NCBI RefSeq assembly: GCF_040833995.1 | Contig: NZ_CP162137.1 | Span: 2,960,001 to 3,024,000 of the forward strand | DNA: 64,000 bases | Direction: 5' to 3' | Origin: Leptospira sp. WS58.C1 | Lineage (GTDB): Bacteria > Spirochaetota > Leptospiria > Leptospirales > Leptospiraceae | In this document: piece after piece, positions 8,275 to 18,389 of the stretch | Numbering within the stretch: the stretch's first letter is position 1 | How the letters are laid out: every line of letters begins with the position of its first letter | Program-made: the position numbers and the translations under genes | Notes under the pieces: model-generated | Seen by the model: only the letters and a program-made list of their open reading frames with translations | Database searches by the model: none | Told to the model about the DNA's origin: nothing

Positions 8275-9258
8275 TTAATTAGACCGATTTTTATCCGATA
8301 ATGCCTTCAGGAAAGATACTATAGAATCCACCTCTTCGGAGGAAAGCTCTTTTCCAAGCTGCAAATATGCCATTTTTTTCACCGCTTCCGGTAGGGTTGC
8401 CACCTTTCCATCATGGAAATAAGGAGCGGTTAAGGCAATATTTCTAAGAGACGGAACTTTGAAGAAATACTTTTCAGCATCGTTCTTAGTAATAGCAGAT
8501 CTTCCGACGTCAGTCGTATTCTCGTACGGGTTCACCTGTCCTAGTTTGCGGAAGCTATTTCCGCCCAACAAAGGACCGTTATGACATTGGATACATCCGG
8601 CGCTTAAGAAAGTCTCTAATCCCTTCTGTTCTTCCGAAGTTAAAGCCCTATGATTTCCAGCCTGGAACTCATCGAAACGGTCTCTGGTAATCAAGGTTCT
8701 TTCAAAAGCAGCAATCGCCTCTGCCAAATTGTCATAAGTGATTTTTTTATCCTGATCCGGGAATGCTTTTGCAAACAGATCCACATATTCAGGAATTTCG
8801 GAGAGTTTTTTCTCCACAGCTGCTTCGGAAGGCATAGCCATTTCCACCGGGTTTAAGATCGGGCCTTTTGCTTGCGCCTTTAGGTCTGCCGCTCTTCCGT
8901 CCCAAAATTGGACGAAATGAAATCCGGCATTCAGAGAAGTCGGAGAATTCCGATCTCCGTTTTTCCCGAGAGCTCCCGGAGAAGTCGGAAGATTATCCAC
9001 TCCTGCCGACTTACCCAGAGTTCCATGGCAGGAGCTACAGGATTGTGAATCGTTGATAGAAAGACGTTTTTCGAAATAAAGTTTTTCGCCTAAAGCAATC
9101 CTAGCCGGAGTATCCTTTTCCGAACCAGGCATTTTTTCCGGAAGGATCCCGAAGGAGGTCTTCGCGTCTTGCATGAGCTGTTTTGTTTTCTCGGATGGCC
9201 CGCATGCCGAGACAAGAGCCAAAATTAGGCCCAAGTACAGTATTCGTGTTTTCTTCAT
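8275..9258 (-). CDS. di-haem cytochrome-c peroxidase (MauG/CCP family), lipoprotein
   Basis: A 327-residue protein predicted to reduce hydrogen peroxide with electrons from cytochrome c in the periplasm. The leader MKKTRILYLGLILALVSAC ends in a lipobox with Cys19, so it is probably a lipoprotein. Two haem sites are seen: C74-S-S-C77-H78 and C222-I-Q-C225-H226. PTSLNAGFHFVQFWDGRA and PSLRNIALTAPYFHDG are typical family blocks. It stands alone, with its own terminator and a PerR-like palindrome 14 bp upstream of the start, which fits peroxide control. Confidence 0.93.
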   Translation of the reverse strand: MKKTRILYLGLILALVSACGPSEKTKQLMQDAKTSFGILPEKMPGSEKDTPARIALGEKLYFEKRLSINDSQSCSSCHGTLGKSAGVDNLPTSPGALGKNGDRNSPTSLNAGFHFVQFWDGRAADLKAQAKGPILNPVEMAMPSEAAVEKKLSEIPEYVDLFAKAFPDQDKKITYDNLAEAIAAFERTLITRDRFDEFQAGNHRALTSEEQKGLETFLSAGCIQCHNGPLLGGNSFRKLGQVNPYENTTDVGRSAITKNDAEKYFFKVPSLRNIALTAPYFHDGKVATLPEAVKKMAYLQLGKELSSEEVDSIVSFLKALSDKNRSN

Positions 9259-9271
9259 TTTTCATCACCAC

Positions 9272-9292
9272 AGATTAGAATCATTCTAATCT
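9272..9292 (-). promoter_or_regulatory. PerR/Fur-like operator upstream of the peroxidase
   Basis: A perfect 21-bp palindrome: arm AGATTAGAAT, one central base, and the exact reverse complement. Its core TTAGAATnATTCTAA has the 7-1-7 layout of the PerR box (TTATAATnATTATAA in Bacillus). It ends 14 bp before the ATG and includes a TAGAAT that could be a -10 element, so a bound repressor would block initiation. Peroxide-responsive control is an inference. Confidence 0.75.
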
Positions 9293-9367
9293 TGTGTAGG
9301 ATCTCGCGCGGAGAATTAGAGACAACTCTTTTTCGAAAGAATCCAATCACTTCTCCGAAAAATTCAG

Positions 9368-11221
9368 TTACGGATGCAATCTAAGCTCGAATTCGAATTT
9401 ACCAGGCTCACTCAATAGGAAAAATCTTGCTCCTAATTTTTCCGCCCTTACTTTTAGGTCCGCTTCTAAAATGGAAGAAGGTTCTTCTTTGGTTTCCGCA
9501 ACTCCAGTGGTCTGTACCCTAAGTAATATAGAATCTCCTTCTTTTCCCCAAAAAATTTTAGATTCTCCGGACCTTCTCGCCCCTATCTTTACGGCATCGG
9601 AGAAGATCCTCTGGACCTGAAGGCATTCGTCTATCCTCAAAAACTGAGACACTTTTTGGATCTCTGAATGAGAGAATAACGGGTTTTTCTGAACGAACTT
9701 TCTCATCTCTTCTTCCACTAATTCCTCTTTTCCACCCTGGTGGTGCATTAGGTCCAAAATATCCCGGACCCCGGAAAGAGTTTGGTTTAGTTCGTTTTTG
9801 AGTTTAGAAAGGGATTTATCCGAACTTTCTTTGGACTCCAATTGATCGATCAGAGAATGAAATCCTTTGTCCACGGATTGGTCCACCAAGGCGGCATACT
9901 TTGCCTTTTCCTCGGCGTTCAATCGGAGTTGTTCGTTATATTTGGATTGTAATTCCGCGAATGTCTCCGCCTTCTCCAGATCTTTAGTAAATCTTAATGA
10001 TATAATATAAGAATTGAATGCTATAAATCCGACGAGTGCAGCCGGGAAACTATAAGGGATGAGAAAGTAAACTTCGTACAATCCCCAGATGACATCGTTC
10101 ACCATAGAAATTGCTAGTATCATACCCGAAAGAAACACGGTCCTCGCTCTATCTTCCTTCTGCCACCAAGCATATCCTAATGCGGCTAACAGCACCAAAG
10201 TATAAAATGGAGGCAGATGCATGAAGAAGGAATATAGATAGATAAGTTCTTCTTCTCCTAATACGAACACGGATAGGACGAAAATGAGCATGGTGCTCAT
10301 TAATATCGCCATCCATCTGGCTCCGAACTGTTTCGGATACATCGTTTTCAGGATCAAATACACGGAAGGCACCAGACTCGCTTCGCAGAAATATTCCATT
10401 CTGATCCGAAGATCCAAACTCAGCTCAGGTGTAAGAAAATATTGAAGTCCGGAAGTCACGAAGGAATAGAATGCGACTAAAAAGCAGAATAACGCGAAAA
10501 ATAGCGGCACCAAGTCCTTTCTATATGATGCGAAGAAAATGAGATGATACAAACCGACTGAAAAAATAATGGCGACTAAAAGTGTCTCCCAGATAAAATC
10601 CTGTACCACTTTTGACTTCAGATTATCCAGATCTCCGATCAGAAACGGATTGCGGATCCCACCTTTTAGGAAATTTCCCCTATAATTCGAAACGTTTACG
10701 ATTAGTTCCGTATCCAGGGAATCTAATGGATAGATCTGAGTATTCGGATGAGCCAAAAACTCCGTATCCGCCCGGCCGGTCCCATTAATCCCATTGGCAA
10801 AGATCAATCGTTTTCCGAAATATACGGAATAGACTCCCGGGATCCTAGGAACATAAATCCCTAAATTTTTTTCTTCCGGAGATTTACGGATCTTTAATCT
10901 ATAGGAACCATGTCCTTGCCAGGTAAATTCTGACGAATAATCCCTCCAAATCCCCGGGACCGGAAAGTATTGGCCGCTCTCCACATAACCCGTATTAGGT
11001 GAGTAAAGATTTCCCCAACTGAATTCCCAATCTCCTTTGAGGGGATAAATTTCTCCCCAAGGACTGACTGTACTCATATCTATACTTCCTTTGTACAGTA
11101 CAGGAACCTTTTCGGAAGTTTTGGGAGAGCAAGCGGTTAAAAGAAAGAAGGCACAAAGAAGGATTACTAAGTTTCTTTTTTTTTCGAATTCATCCGAAGT
11201 TAAGCCCACAAGTATATTCAA
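9368..11221 (-). CDS. 7TM-DISM receptor lipoprotein with degenerate kinase-like C-terminus
   Basis: A 617-residue membrane sensor. The N-terminus ends in a lipobox (FFLLTAC, Cys31). An extracytoplasmic beta-rich 7TMR-DISMED2-like domain (GDWEFSWG, VPGIWRDY, GHGSYRLKI) spans about 50-190, then seven hydrophobic helices at about 205-410, then a coiled coil (415-500). The last part ends like a NarX/DegS-type ATPase domain (KVRAEKLGARFFLLSEPGKFEFELRL), but I see no clear N-box or glycine-rich ATP motifs and no obvious phospho-acceptor His, so kinase activity is doubtful. It may signal through a partner. Confidence 0.75.
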   Translation of the reverse strand: MNILVGLTSDEFEKKRNLVILLCAFFLLTACSPKTSEKVPVLYKGSIDMSTVSPWGEIYPLKGDWEFSWGNLYSPNTGYVESGQYFPVPGIWRDYSSEFTWQGHGSYRLKIRKSPEEKNLGIYVPRIPGVYSVYFGKRLIFANGINGTGRADTEFLAHPNTQIYPLDSLDTELIVNVSNYRGNFLKGGIRNPFLIGDLDNLKSKVVQDFIWETLLVAIIFSVGLYHLIFFASYRKDLVPLFFALFCFLVAFYSFVTSGLQYFLTPELSLDLRIRMEYFCEASLVPSVYLILKTMYPKQFGARWMAILMSTMLIFVLSVFVLGEEELIYLYSFFMHLPPFYTLVLLAALGYAWWQKEDRARTVFLSGMILAISMVNDVIWGLYEVYFLIPYSFPAALVGFIAFNSYIISLRFTKDLEKAETFAELQSKYNEQLRLNAEEKAKYAALVDQSVDKGFHSLIDQLESKESSDKSLSKLKNELNQTLSGVRDILDLMHHQGGKEELVEEEMRKFVQKNPLFSHSEIQKVSQFLRIDECLQVQRIFSDAVKIGARRSGESKIFWGKEGDSILLRVQTTGVAETKEEPSSILEADLKVRAEKLGARFFLLSEPGKFEFELRLHP

Positions 11222-11337
11222 AAAACCCGGAACGGGGAAAGCAAATGAAAAACTTCACCTAAGAGATACTAGACTATTTTGGAGCTTCATTACTGAAATT
11301 TAGAAGAATTATAAATAGATACTTAAGGGATGGGAAT

Positions 11338-12279
11338 TTATTTTTTATTCTTTCGAGATCTTTCTATTTTAAATGCAATCCCTTGCGCATTGATCTGAGA
11401 ATCAAATCCGATAAATCTTTCTTCCTTCTCACCAAAGGGTAAGTGTCGGATACGGATTTGGTCTTCTAAATAAGAACGAACTCTACCCTCGCAGAATGCA
11501 ACCAAGGATTCTCCCTCCAAACTTGTCTTTTCCGCGGAGAGTAAGATGTTTTTCATAACGTTAAGACCTTCTTTCATTTGAGAAGCGCCCAAAGAGATAT
11601 CTTCCCAGACTCCGAAGTGAGTGAGGTAAGCCTTATCCGCACCCGTTGCGAGGATCTTGTCTATGGAAAGAATCGCTTCTTCCGGATCAAAGTCTGTCGG
11701 AGTTGTGGATGGGAATAACAAAGAATCCTGTCCTTTTCTAAATAATGTATAGCCTATTCCGAAAGTATCTCCTGTAAAAATCCCGTTCGTTAAAGGATCA
11801 TAAATACAGAAATGATGGTTCGCATGTCCTCTTGTATGCAAAAATCTGAATGTTCTTTTTTGCCAGGCCAGTTCCTCTCCGTCACTCATAGTACGTACAC
11901 GATCACTAGGCACGGGAAGTATTTCCCCGTACAACTTGTAATAATTCTCTTCTCCGTATACCTGAATGGAACTTTTGATCAAACGAGTCGGATCTATTAT
12001 ATGGGGCGCCGCTTTCGGATGGGCCAGTACCGTCGCATTGGGACAAAGAGAAACAAGTTTTCCCGTTCCTCCCGCATGATCCAAGTGAACATGGGTGATG
12101 ATAATATAATCCACGGACTCAGGAGTAAGCCCTTCTTCTTTTAAAGCTTCCAATAAAAGTGGGACCGCGTAATTCGTATTATTTTCTACGAATGTAGCCC
12201 TGTCTCCATCGACGATCAGATAAGCGCAGGCGAGTCCCGCTTCTACATATCCGCAATCTATGGTTCGAATCGTGTCCAA
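11338..12279 (-). CDS. metallo-beta-lactamase-fold hydrolase
   Basis: A 313-residue MBL-fold protein. THVHLDHAGG gives His63, His65, Asp67 and His68 of the di-zinc site. Further ligands follow in LHTRGHANHH and GIFTGDTFG. There is no signal peptide, so it is cytoplasmic and close to the glyoxalase-II/hydrolase group rather than a beta-lactamase. The substrate is not predictable. It is followed by the 7TM-DISM gene and preceded by dusA (47-nt gap), all on one strand. Confidence 0.85.
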   Translation of the reverse strand: MDTIRTIDCGYVEAGLACAYLIVDGDRATFVENNTNYAVPLLLEALKEEGLTPESVDYIIITHVHLDHAGGTGKLVSLCPNATVLAHPKAAPHIIDPTRLIKSSIQVYGEENYYKLYGEILPVPSDRVRTMSDGEELAWQKRTFRFLHTRGHANHHFCIYDPLTNGIFTGDTFGIGYTLFRKGQDSLLFPSTTPTDFDPEEAILSIDKILATGADKAYLTHFGVWEDISLGASQMKEGLNVMKNILLSAEKTSLEGESLVAFCEGRVRSYLEDQIRIRHLPFGEKEERFIGFDSQINAQGIAFKIERSRKNKK

Positions 12280-12326
12280 AAGTTTCTCCGCAAATATTCT
12301 GCAGTTTTTAGACGAGTGTTCTCCGA

Positions 12327-13376
12327 TTAAACCACCGGTTGAACTGTCTCTTTAGCCTCGATTTTCGGATTTCCTAATTTACGATCAAGATATTCGGCGG
12401 AGATGGACTCCAAAGCTTCTAAAAGTAATTTAGGTCCCGGGTTGGAATGCATTTTTTCCGTCAGGATCCTACGATAGGAGCGAGCGCCTCTGATCTCATG
12501 AAAAGCACCAAGTAAATGTCTTAAGATACGGCTCGGTTTTTCACCTTCTGCAGTTTGCGAAGAAACATATTCCTGCATGGACTCGAAGATCTCTCTGCGA
12601 CTTACGTGTAAAGTTTCCACCCCGAAAAATTCGCAATCCACGTCGGAAAATAAAAAAGGATTTTCGTATGCAGCCCTTCCGATCATAACTCCGTCCACTT
12701 TGTCCAAATGAGAGCGTATCTCCGGAATGGATCTGACACCTCCGTTCAATTCTATGACAAGATCCGGAAAATTTTTTTTAATAGAATATACATCCTCGTA
12801 ACGTAACGGAGGAACAGTTCTGTTTTGAGCGGGACTTAGGCCCTCCAATATTGCGATTCTTGCATGTATTGTGATCCTTCTTGCGCCTGCTGCACTTACT
12901 GTTTTCACGAATTCATGCAAATCTTCTAATGTTTCTTTTCCTCGAACACCGATACGACATTTGACTGTGACAGGGATAGAGGTTTTAGAATCCATTTCCG
13001 AGATACAATCAGCTACACGATCCGGGTCCTTCATCAAACAGGCTCCGAAATTTCCTTCTTGTACTTTATCGCTCGGACAACCAACGTTCAGATTGATCTC
13101 GGAGTATCCGTATTCTTCCCCAATTCTCGCACATTCCGCGAGTTGAGAAGGGTTGTCTCCGCCTAATTGCAAGGAAAGTGGGGATTCTTCAGGAGAAAAA
13201 CGTAAAAATCTGTGTTTATCTCCTCTCAGAATGGCACCGGTGGTCACCATTTCAGTATAGAATAGGGAATGTTTAGTGATCAGTCTTAAGAAAAAACGAA
13301 AATGCCTGTCCGTCCAGTCCATCATCGGGGCTACGGAAACAGGATAAAGGATCGGCTGTTTTTTTTCGAAAGACAT
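12327..13376 (-). CDS. dusA: tRNA-dihydrouridine synthase A
   Basis: A 349-residue FMN enzyme that reduces uridines in the tRNA D-loop. [14 protein letters not shown] at the N-terminus, [15 protein letters not shown], and [24 protein letters not shown] with the catalytic Cys100 are the DusA-type signature. [17 protein letters not shown] and [12 protein letters not shown] form the FMN phosphate-binding part. Length fits DusA. It diverges from a lipoprotein gene about 100 bp away. Confidence 0.93.
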   Translation of the reverse strand: MSFEKKQPILYPVSVAPMMDWTDRHFRFFLRLITKHSLFYTEMVTTGAILRGDKHRFLRFSPEESPLSLQLGGDNPSQLAECARIGEEYGYSEINLNVGCPSDKVQEGNFGACLMKDPDRVADCISEMDSKTSIPVTVKCRIGVRGKETLEDLHEFVKTVSAAGARRITIHARIAILEGLSPAQNRTVPPLRYEDVYSIKKNFPDLVIELNGGVRSIPEIRSHLDKVDGVMIGRAAYENPFLFSDVDCEFFGVETLHVSRREIFESMQEYVSSQTAEGEKPSRILRHLLGAFHEIRGARSYRRILTEKMHSNPGPKLLLEALESISAEYLDRKLGNPKIEAKETVQPVV

Positions 13377-13476
13377 ATACTTCGACTAATACGATCCTCG
13401 GTTTTCGACGTGAGCAGTCAAGCCCCATGAAATGGACTTGGTTTGATTTCCGACCAATTCATTTTGGTTCTGGACG

Positions 13477-14466
13477 ATGGATTCTAAGAGACTAAATCCG
13501 GTTTTGAAGCCCAAGATCATAATCTTCTGCCTATTTCTAATTCTATCATCCTGTAAAAGTATGAGTGGGATTTTAGACTCGATCATTATTAATGCGGGTG
13601 CTGAATATACTGCCTTGGATTTTTTTACCCACCCCGCAAGTGTACAAGGGATCCCGGTTAGTAAGTTTACTGCTCCGGGTTCAGACACGGATTCAAGCGT
13701 GGTCAGTCGGGATTCCACTACGACTCGTGCTTTCTATTCTATCGGCTCCGTGCCGAGCAGGATCCCAGGTACAAGGGATATCAAAGGATTTTTTTCCCTT
13801 TTAAGCGGGCTTGCCTGGTCCTTCAACCTAACTTCCCCCAGAACGTATAGAGGAAACCTGATCAATTATCCGGACGATGGAAGACATTACCTGGCATTCG
13901 ACGAATATGTTTCCAACCAACTATTCCCCCTTCCCCCTCAGTTAGGAAGAAATATGGAATACACCTACGAAGATTATCAGATGTATTTCACACTTTATCT
14001 AGGTTATTATGAAGGGAAGAATGTAAACTTCGGTCTTGGCCCCATATACGGCCTTGCTGTCTATCGAATGGATATTATAGAAAGAGAACAAAGGATTTCC
14101 AGTGTCAAAAATCAACTTCAAGAATTAAAAGGTCTTCGTTTATTATTTGAATATAATATAGGACAATATTTTCCGGATACGATCCTATATAACGCCTACG
14201 TGTTTTTGGAGATCACAAGTTTTGGTGATTTGGACGGGAAAGGACTCAATATCAGAAACCAGGTGGCAACTGCGAACGGATTGCCTGCGCCATCTCTTTA
14301 TATGAACATGACTACCTACAGGATGGGAGTCAGAAAAGAAATACAACTATCCAAAGAACCTCATAAAAAAGAAGAAGGACCGGCCTACCCTCCTTTACGA
14401 AATCTACCTTCAGCAGGTCTTCCCCCTAAGGAAGATACTAAAACGGATACGGAAAATCCCGGATGA
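13477..14466 (+). CDS. putative lipoprotein of unknown function
   Basis: A 329-residue protein with a type II signal peptide (IIIFCLFLILSSC, Cys26). I recognise no family. The mature part is rich in aromatic and polar residues with alternating hydrophobic stretches (TYEDYQMYFTLYLGYYEGKNVNFGLGPIYG), suggesting beta structure, and ends in a Lys/Glu/Pro-rich tail. It overlaps the start of the mnmC-like gene by 4 bp (ATGA), so the two are co-translated, although a functional link is not obvious. Confidence 0.7.
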   Translation: MDSKRLNPVLKPKIIIFCLFLILSSCKSMSGILDSIIINAGAEYTALDFFTHPASVQGIPVSKFTAPGSDTDSSVVSRDSTTTRAFYSIGSVPSRIPGTRDIKGFFSLLSGLAWSFNLTSPRTYRGNLINYPDDGRHYLAFDEYVSNQLFPLPPQLGRNMEYTYEDYQMYFTLYLGYYEGKNVNFGLGPIYGLAVYRMDIIEREQRISSVKNQLQELKGLRLLFEYNIGQYFPDTILYNAYVFLEITSFGDLDGKGLNIRNQVATANGLPAPSLYMNMTTYRMGVRKEIQLSKEPHKKEEGPAYPPLRNLPSAGLPPKEDTKTDTENPG

Positions 14467-16403
14467 TAGACTGGAAAGAAAACGGCACTCCCGTTTCCAG
14501 AGAATTCGACGATATATATTTTTCTCCGGAAAACGGGTTGGAAGAAACCAAACATGTTTTCTTGAAAGGTAACAGATTAGAGGAAAGATTTTCTTCTTCT
14601 CAGACACATCACGCTTTTTCCATTTTAGAATTAGGATATGGAACAGGTTTAAATTTTTTCGCAGCCTGGCAGCTCTGGAGAAATTGCAAAAATAAATCCG
14701 ACTGCCGAGTTCTAAGATTTACTTCATTCGAAAAATATCCGTTAGAGTCGGATGATATCCGCAGAGCAATCTCCGCTTTTCCCGAACTTTCGGATCTGCT
14801 GGAATTATTTTTACGAAAATATAAAGTACTAATACCGGGATGTAATACTTTTCTATTCGAAACGGAAAATCTGATATTGGACTTATGGATAGGAGATGCA
14901 GTCCAATATCTTCCGGAGGTTTCCGGAAAGTTCGACGCATTTTTCCTAGACGGATTTGCACCTTCTAAAAATCCGGAACTCTGGGGAGAAAATATCGCCC
15001 TTCAGATCAAAAAACTTTCCAATAAAAACGCAAGTTTAGCAACATTCACAGTGGCGAGACCCGTTAAAGATAGTTTAAGTAAAGCGGGCTTCACTCTTTC
15101 TAAGATCCCAGGTTATGGCAGAAAAAGAGAAATGCTGATCGGAGTTTACCGATCTGATCCGGAACCCGACCTAAATCCGCTCCCATTTTTCGGAAGAGAT
15201 TATTCTTCTTATAAAATCCCACAAAAAGTATCCGTGCTTGGCGGTGGACTCGCAGGAGCGAGCATTGCGAGAGCGCTTGCCTGGAGAGGAATTCAAGTAG
15301 AAGTCTGGGACGACCACGATGCGTTACGCGCATCTTCAGTCCCGATGGCAGTCTCACATCCTCATATCACCAAAGGGGAAACTCCTACAAGTTTATGGAC
15401 TTTACGTTGTCTCGGAAATTCCATCCGTCGTTATTCCGATCTGCTTCCTAACGGTTCCTACCGAATCTCAGGCACGGTACAACTTTCCGGAGAAGATCTT
15501 CCTTGGGACAGATTGGAAGAGGGAGTAAGATCACATTCCTTATCTAAAGAATTGGCGGATCTAAGACCGGAATTGGATAAAGATTATCCCGAAAATACAA
15601 AAGGTATCTTTTATCCTTCCGGCTTCTGGACGGATACTCCTCTTCTCAACGAAAAACTTTTAGACCATCCGAATATTGTTCTAAAACGAGGAAAAGTAAG
15701 TTCGATCTCTTACGAAAACGAAGAATGGAGTTTATTCTCCGAGAATAAAAAGATCTTAAATAAAACGGAGGTTTTAATCTTAGCAAATTCTTTCGGGATA
15801 GAAAGTGTATTACAAAGTTTATGGGGAGAATCTCCCTTCTCCATTAGCTCCGTACGAGGACAATTGGAAATATTAGAAGATTCGAATATAGAATCCGAAA
15901 AGGATCCGATCCGAGTGGGAGATAAGTATCTCACACCTTCTAAAAACGGGATCCGGGTCAATGGTTCCACATTTAATGAATTCGATTTAGATCCGGATCC
16001 AAGAAGTAAGGACGCGGAAGAAATTTTAGGATACTCCCAAAAGACATTCTTAGGGTTAGATTGGGATCATATCAAGGTTCGCTCCGAATTCGTAGGGATC
16101 CGATCCCAAACACCGGACCGATTTCCGATCCTGGGCCCGGTCCATTCTCCGCAACTTTTTCGAAAAACATACTCAGGTATAGGGTTGCCTAAAAATCGAA
16201 AGAAAGAATTCCCTTTTTTAGAACCGCAAAAAAACCTGTATGTGTTCGGCGGTTTGGGATCCAGGGGAGTTCTATCTTCCCTATTGGGAGGGGAAATTTT
16301 GGCGGAGATTCTTTTAAACGAACCGTTATCCATCGAAAATAGCTTGTACTCCGCGCTACATCCCTCAAGATTTCTATACCGTAAGATCCGAAATCAAGAA
16401 TAA
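14463..16403 (+). CDS. mnmC: bifunctional tRNA mnm5s2U34 biosynthesis protein MnmC
   Basis: A 646-residue fusion. Residues 1-235 are the MnmD methyltransferase: ILELGYGTGLNFF (55-66) binds AdoMet and FDAFFLDGFAPSKNPELW (157-174) is the family signature. Residues 255-646 are the FAD oxidoreductase: VSVLGGGLAGASIARALAWRG is the dinucleotide-binding motif and FGGLGSRGVLSSLLGGEILAE closes the FAD site. Together they convert cmnm5(s2)U34 to mnm5(s2)U34 in tRNA. Domain order and length match enterobacterial MnmC. It is followed 15 bp later by recQ. Confidence 0.88.
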   Translation: MIDWKENGTPVSREFDDIYFSPENGLEETKHVFLKGNRLEERFSSSQTHHAFSILELGYGTGLNFFAAWQLWRNCKNKSDCRVLRFTSFEKYPLESDDIRRAISAFPELSDLLELFLRKYKVLIPGCNTFLFETENLILDLWIGDAVQYLPEVSGKFDAFFLDGFAPSKNPELWGENIALQIKKLSNKNASLATFTVARPVKDSLSKAGFTLSKIPGYGRKREMLIGVYRSDPEPDLNPLPFFGRDYSSYKIPQKVSVLGGGLAGASIARALAWRGIQVEVWDDHDALRASSVPMAVSHPHITKGETPTSLWTLRCLGNSIRRYSDLLPNGSYRISGTVQLSGEDLPWDRLEEGVRSHSLSKELADLRPELDKDYPENTKGIFYPSGFWTDTPLLNEKLLDHPNIVLKRGKVSSISYENEEWSLFSENKKILNKTEVLILANSFGIESVLQSLWGESPFSISSVRGQLEILEDSNIESEKDPIRVGDKYLTPSKNGIRVNGSTFNEFDLDPDPRSKDAEEILGYSQKTFLGLDWDHIKVRSEFVGIRSQTPDRFPILGPVHSPQLFRKTYSGIGLPKNRKKEFPFLEPQKNLYVFGGLGSRGVLSSLLGGEILAEILLNEPLSIENSLYSALHPSRFLYRKIRNQE

Positions 16404-16418
16404 GGAAGAAGTTTCAAC

Positions 16419-18284
16419 TTGTCCGCAAATACTGGAACAGTCTCCTCTTCGATAGAGGATTGGAAAAAGATCCTACATACCCATTTCGGATTTTCCCAAT
16501 TCAGGCAAGGCCAATGGGAGGCAGTCCAAGCATTATTGGAAAAAAAGGATGTGCTCGCCATTCTTCCTACAGGCGCCGGAAAATCACTCATCTATCAATT
16601 ACCTTCCTTCGCAGAGTCAGACTCCCTTACCGTAGTAATTTCTCCGTTGATCGCCCTTATGAAAGATCAAGTGGACGGTTTAAAAGCGAGAGGTATACAA
16701 GCAGCCTATTGTAATTCCACTCAAGACGATCTGGAACAAGTCAGGGTTTTATCTTCCGCAGCAACCGGAAAAATTAGAATATTATATATTTCTCCCGAAC
16801 GAGCTGTCTCTCGCTCTTTCTTAAATCTGTTGCCGAAACTTCCGGTAAGTTTAATGGCGGTGGATGAGGCACATTGTGTTTCCCAATGGGGACATGATTT
16901 TCGTCCAGAATACAGAAAACTGCATACATTACGTTCCTATTTGCAAGGAGCAACTCCATGGGTGGCACTGACCGCGACCGCAACAGACCGGGTTAAAAAA
17001 GATATCTCGGACAGTTTAGGATTAAAAGACCCATTACATGTGCAAGGCACCTATGCCAGAGAAAATCTAAAATTTTCGGTAGTATATCCCGACTCGGAAC
17101 GAGAAAAGGAGAATCTACTTTTAGAAATATTAGAAAAAGGGAATTTTCATAGATCGACTTCAGGTAAGGTGATAATCTATTGTTCCACTCGTGCTAAGGT
17201 GGATGAAATTTTTGAACTTCTCCGCAAATCCGGATACAAAGTGGGAAAGTACCACGCAGGAAGGACCGACTCCAGCAGAGAAAAAGCCCAAGAAGGTTAT
17301 TCATCCGGAAAAACGAATATACTCGTAGCTACAAACGCTTTCGGAATGGGATTGGATAGTCCGAATGTAAGACTTGTCCTACACTACCAGGTACCTTCTT
17401 CTTTGGAGAGTTATTACCAAGAAGCGGGAAGAGCTGGACGAGACGGTAAAAATTCGGATTGTGTATTATTTTTTCTCCCAGGCGACTTGAGCGTCCAAAG
17501 TTTTCTTTTATCCAAAGAAGCAAACTACAAGGGAGGAGAAACCTTACTCTCTCATGTTAAATCTTACGTAAGTTCACCCGATTGCAGACAAAAGATCTTA
17601 TGCGAATATTTCGGAGAAAAAATCTCCAACTGCGGGTCCTGCGACACCTGCGCGGACTCTACAACTTCTCATACCGCTAGACTAGCTTATACGGAAAGAG
17701 AAAGATTAAAAGCGGAAAAGAAGAAGGAAAAAGAATCCCATATCTTCGATCCAGACGAGATCGAATCGGTAGAAGGACTCTTGTCGGAATATCCCGCAAA
17801 GTTCGGAAAAAAGATCATCGCAGGCACCTTAAGAGGAGCGAAATCCAAGGATATACTTCGCAGAAGATTGGATAAGTCCAAATATTATTCTTCTTTAAAG
17901 CACGTGCCGGAAGAATCCATTCTCAAACTTTTAGAAGATTGGCAGAGGACCAAAAAACTTTCGGTTAAGGGAGATAAATATCCTAAAATTTACCTGACTG
18001 CATTCGGAAAACCTAAAATATCAAACGAAGATCCGGAAAAACCCCGTAAAAAAGCCCAACTTACGGGCGACAAACTCATTCTAAACGAACTAAAAAATTT
18101 CCGAGACCGGATCGCAAGGCGTAATAAATGGAAAAAGTTTATGGTTCTCCAAAATCCTGTACTTGCCAGGATCGCCTCCCAAAAACCCGAAAATATGGAC
18201 GATCTAATGGCGATCAAAGGAATGGGGGAAGCGAAAGTTAGGCAATATGGAAGAGAAATTTTAGCTATTTTAGAGAAGTTTTGA
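16419..18284 (+). CDS. recQ: ATP-dependent DNA helicase RecQ
   Basis: A 621-residue superfamily 2 helicase. Walker A TGAGKS (Lys55), DEAH at 149-152, TATATD and [10 protein letters not shown] (motif VI) are in order. An RQC zinc site follows (Cys389, Cys395, Cys405, Cys408), a winged helix, and an HRDC domain at the C-terminus ([24 protein letters not shown]). It unwinds DNA in recombination and repair. The start is TTG, preceded by AAGGAAGAA; no better start exists and the sequence from residue 13 aligns with RecQ. Confidence 0.93.
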   Translation: MSANTGTVSSSIEDWKKILHTHFGFSQFRQGQWEAVQALLEKKDVLAILPTGAGKSLIYQLPSFAESDSLTVVISPLIALMKDQVDGLKARGIQAAYCNSTQDDLEQVRVLSSAATGKIRILYISPERAVSRSFLNLLPKLPVSLMAVDEAHCVSQWGHDFRPEYRKLHTLRSYLQGATPWVALTATATDRVKKDISDSLGLKDPLHVQGTYARENLKFSVVYPDSEREKENLLLEILEKGNFHRSTSGKVIIYCSTRAKVDEIFELLRKSGYKVGKYHAGRTDSSREKAQEGYSSGKTNILVATNAFGMGLDSPNVRLVLHYQVPSSLESYYQEAGRAGRDGKNSDCVLFFLPGDLSVQSFLLSKEANYKGGETLLSHVKSYVSSPDCRQKILCEYFGEKISNCGSCDTCADSTTSHTARLAYTERERLKAEKKKEKESHIFDPDEIESVEGLLSEYPAKFGKKIIAGTLRGAKSKDILRRRLDKSKYYSSLKHVPEESILKLLEDWQRTKKLSVKGDKYPKIYLTAFGKPKISNEDPEKPRKKAQLTGDKLILNELKNFRDRIARRNKWKKFMVLQNPVLARIASQKPENMDDLMAIKGMGEAKVRQYGREILAILEKF

Positions 18285-18389
18285 TCTTCATATCTCTTTT
18301 TATTCTAAAAATCGCCTTGCATACAACGTAACGATTTTCTAATCTGTCCAGCCAATCCGGTCCTTCTGATTTTATAACAGGAAAACATT

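Noticed and set aside
11338..12279. Beta-lactamase
   Set aside because: Only the general MBL metal motif is present and there is no export signal; the fold covers many hydrolases.
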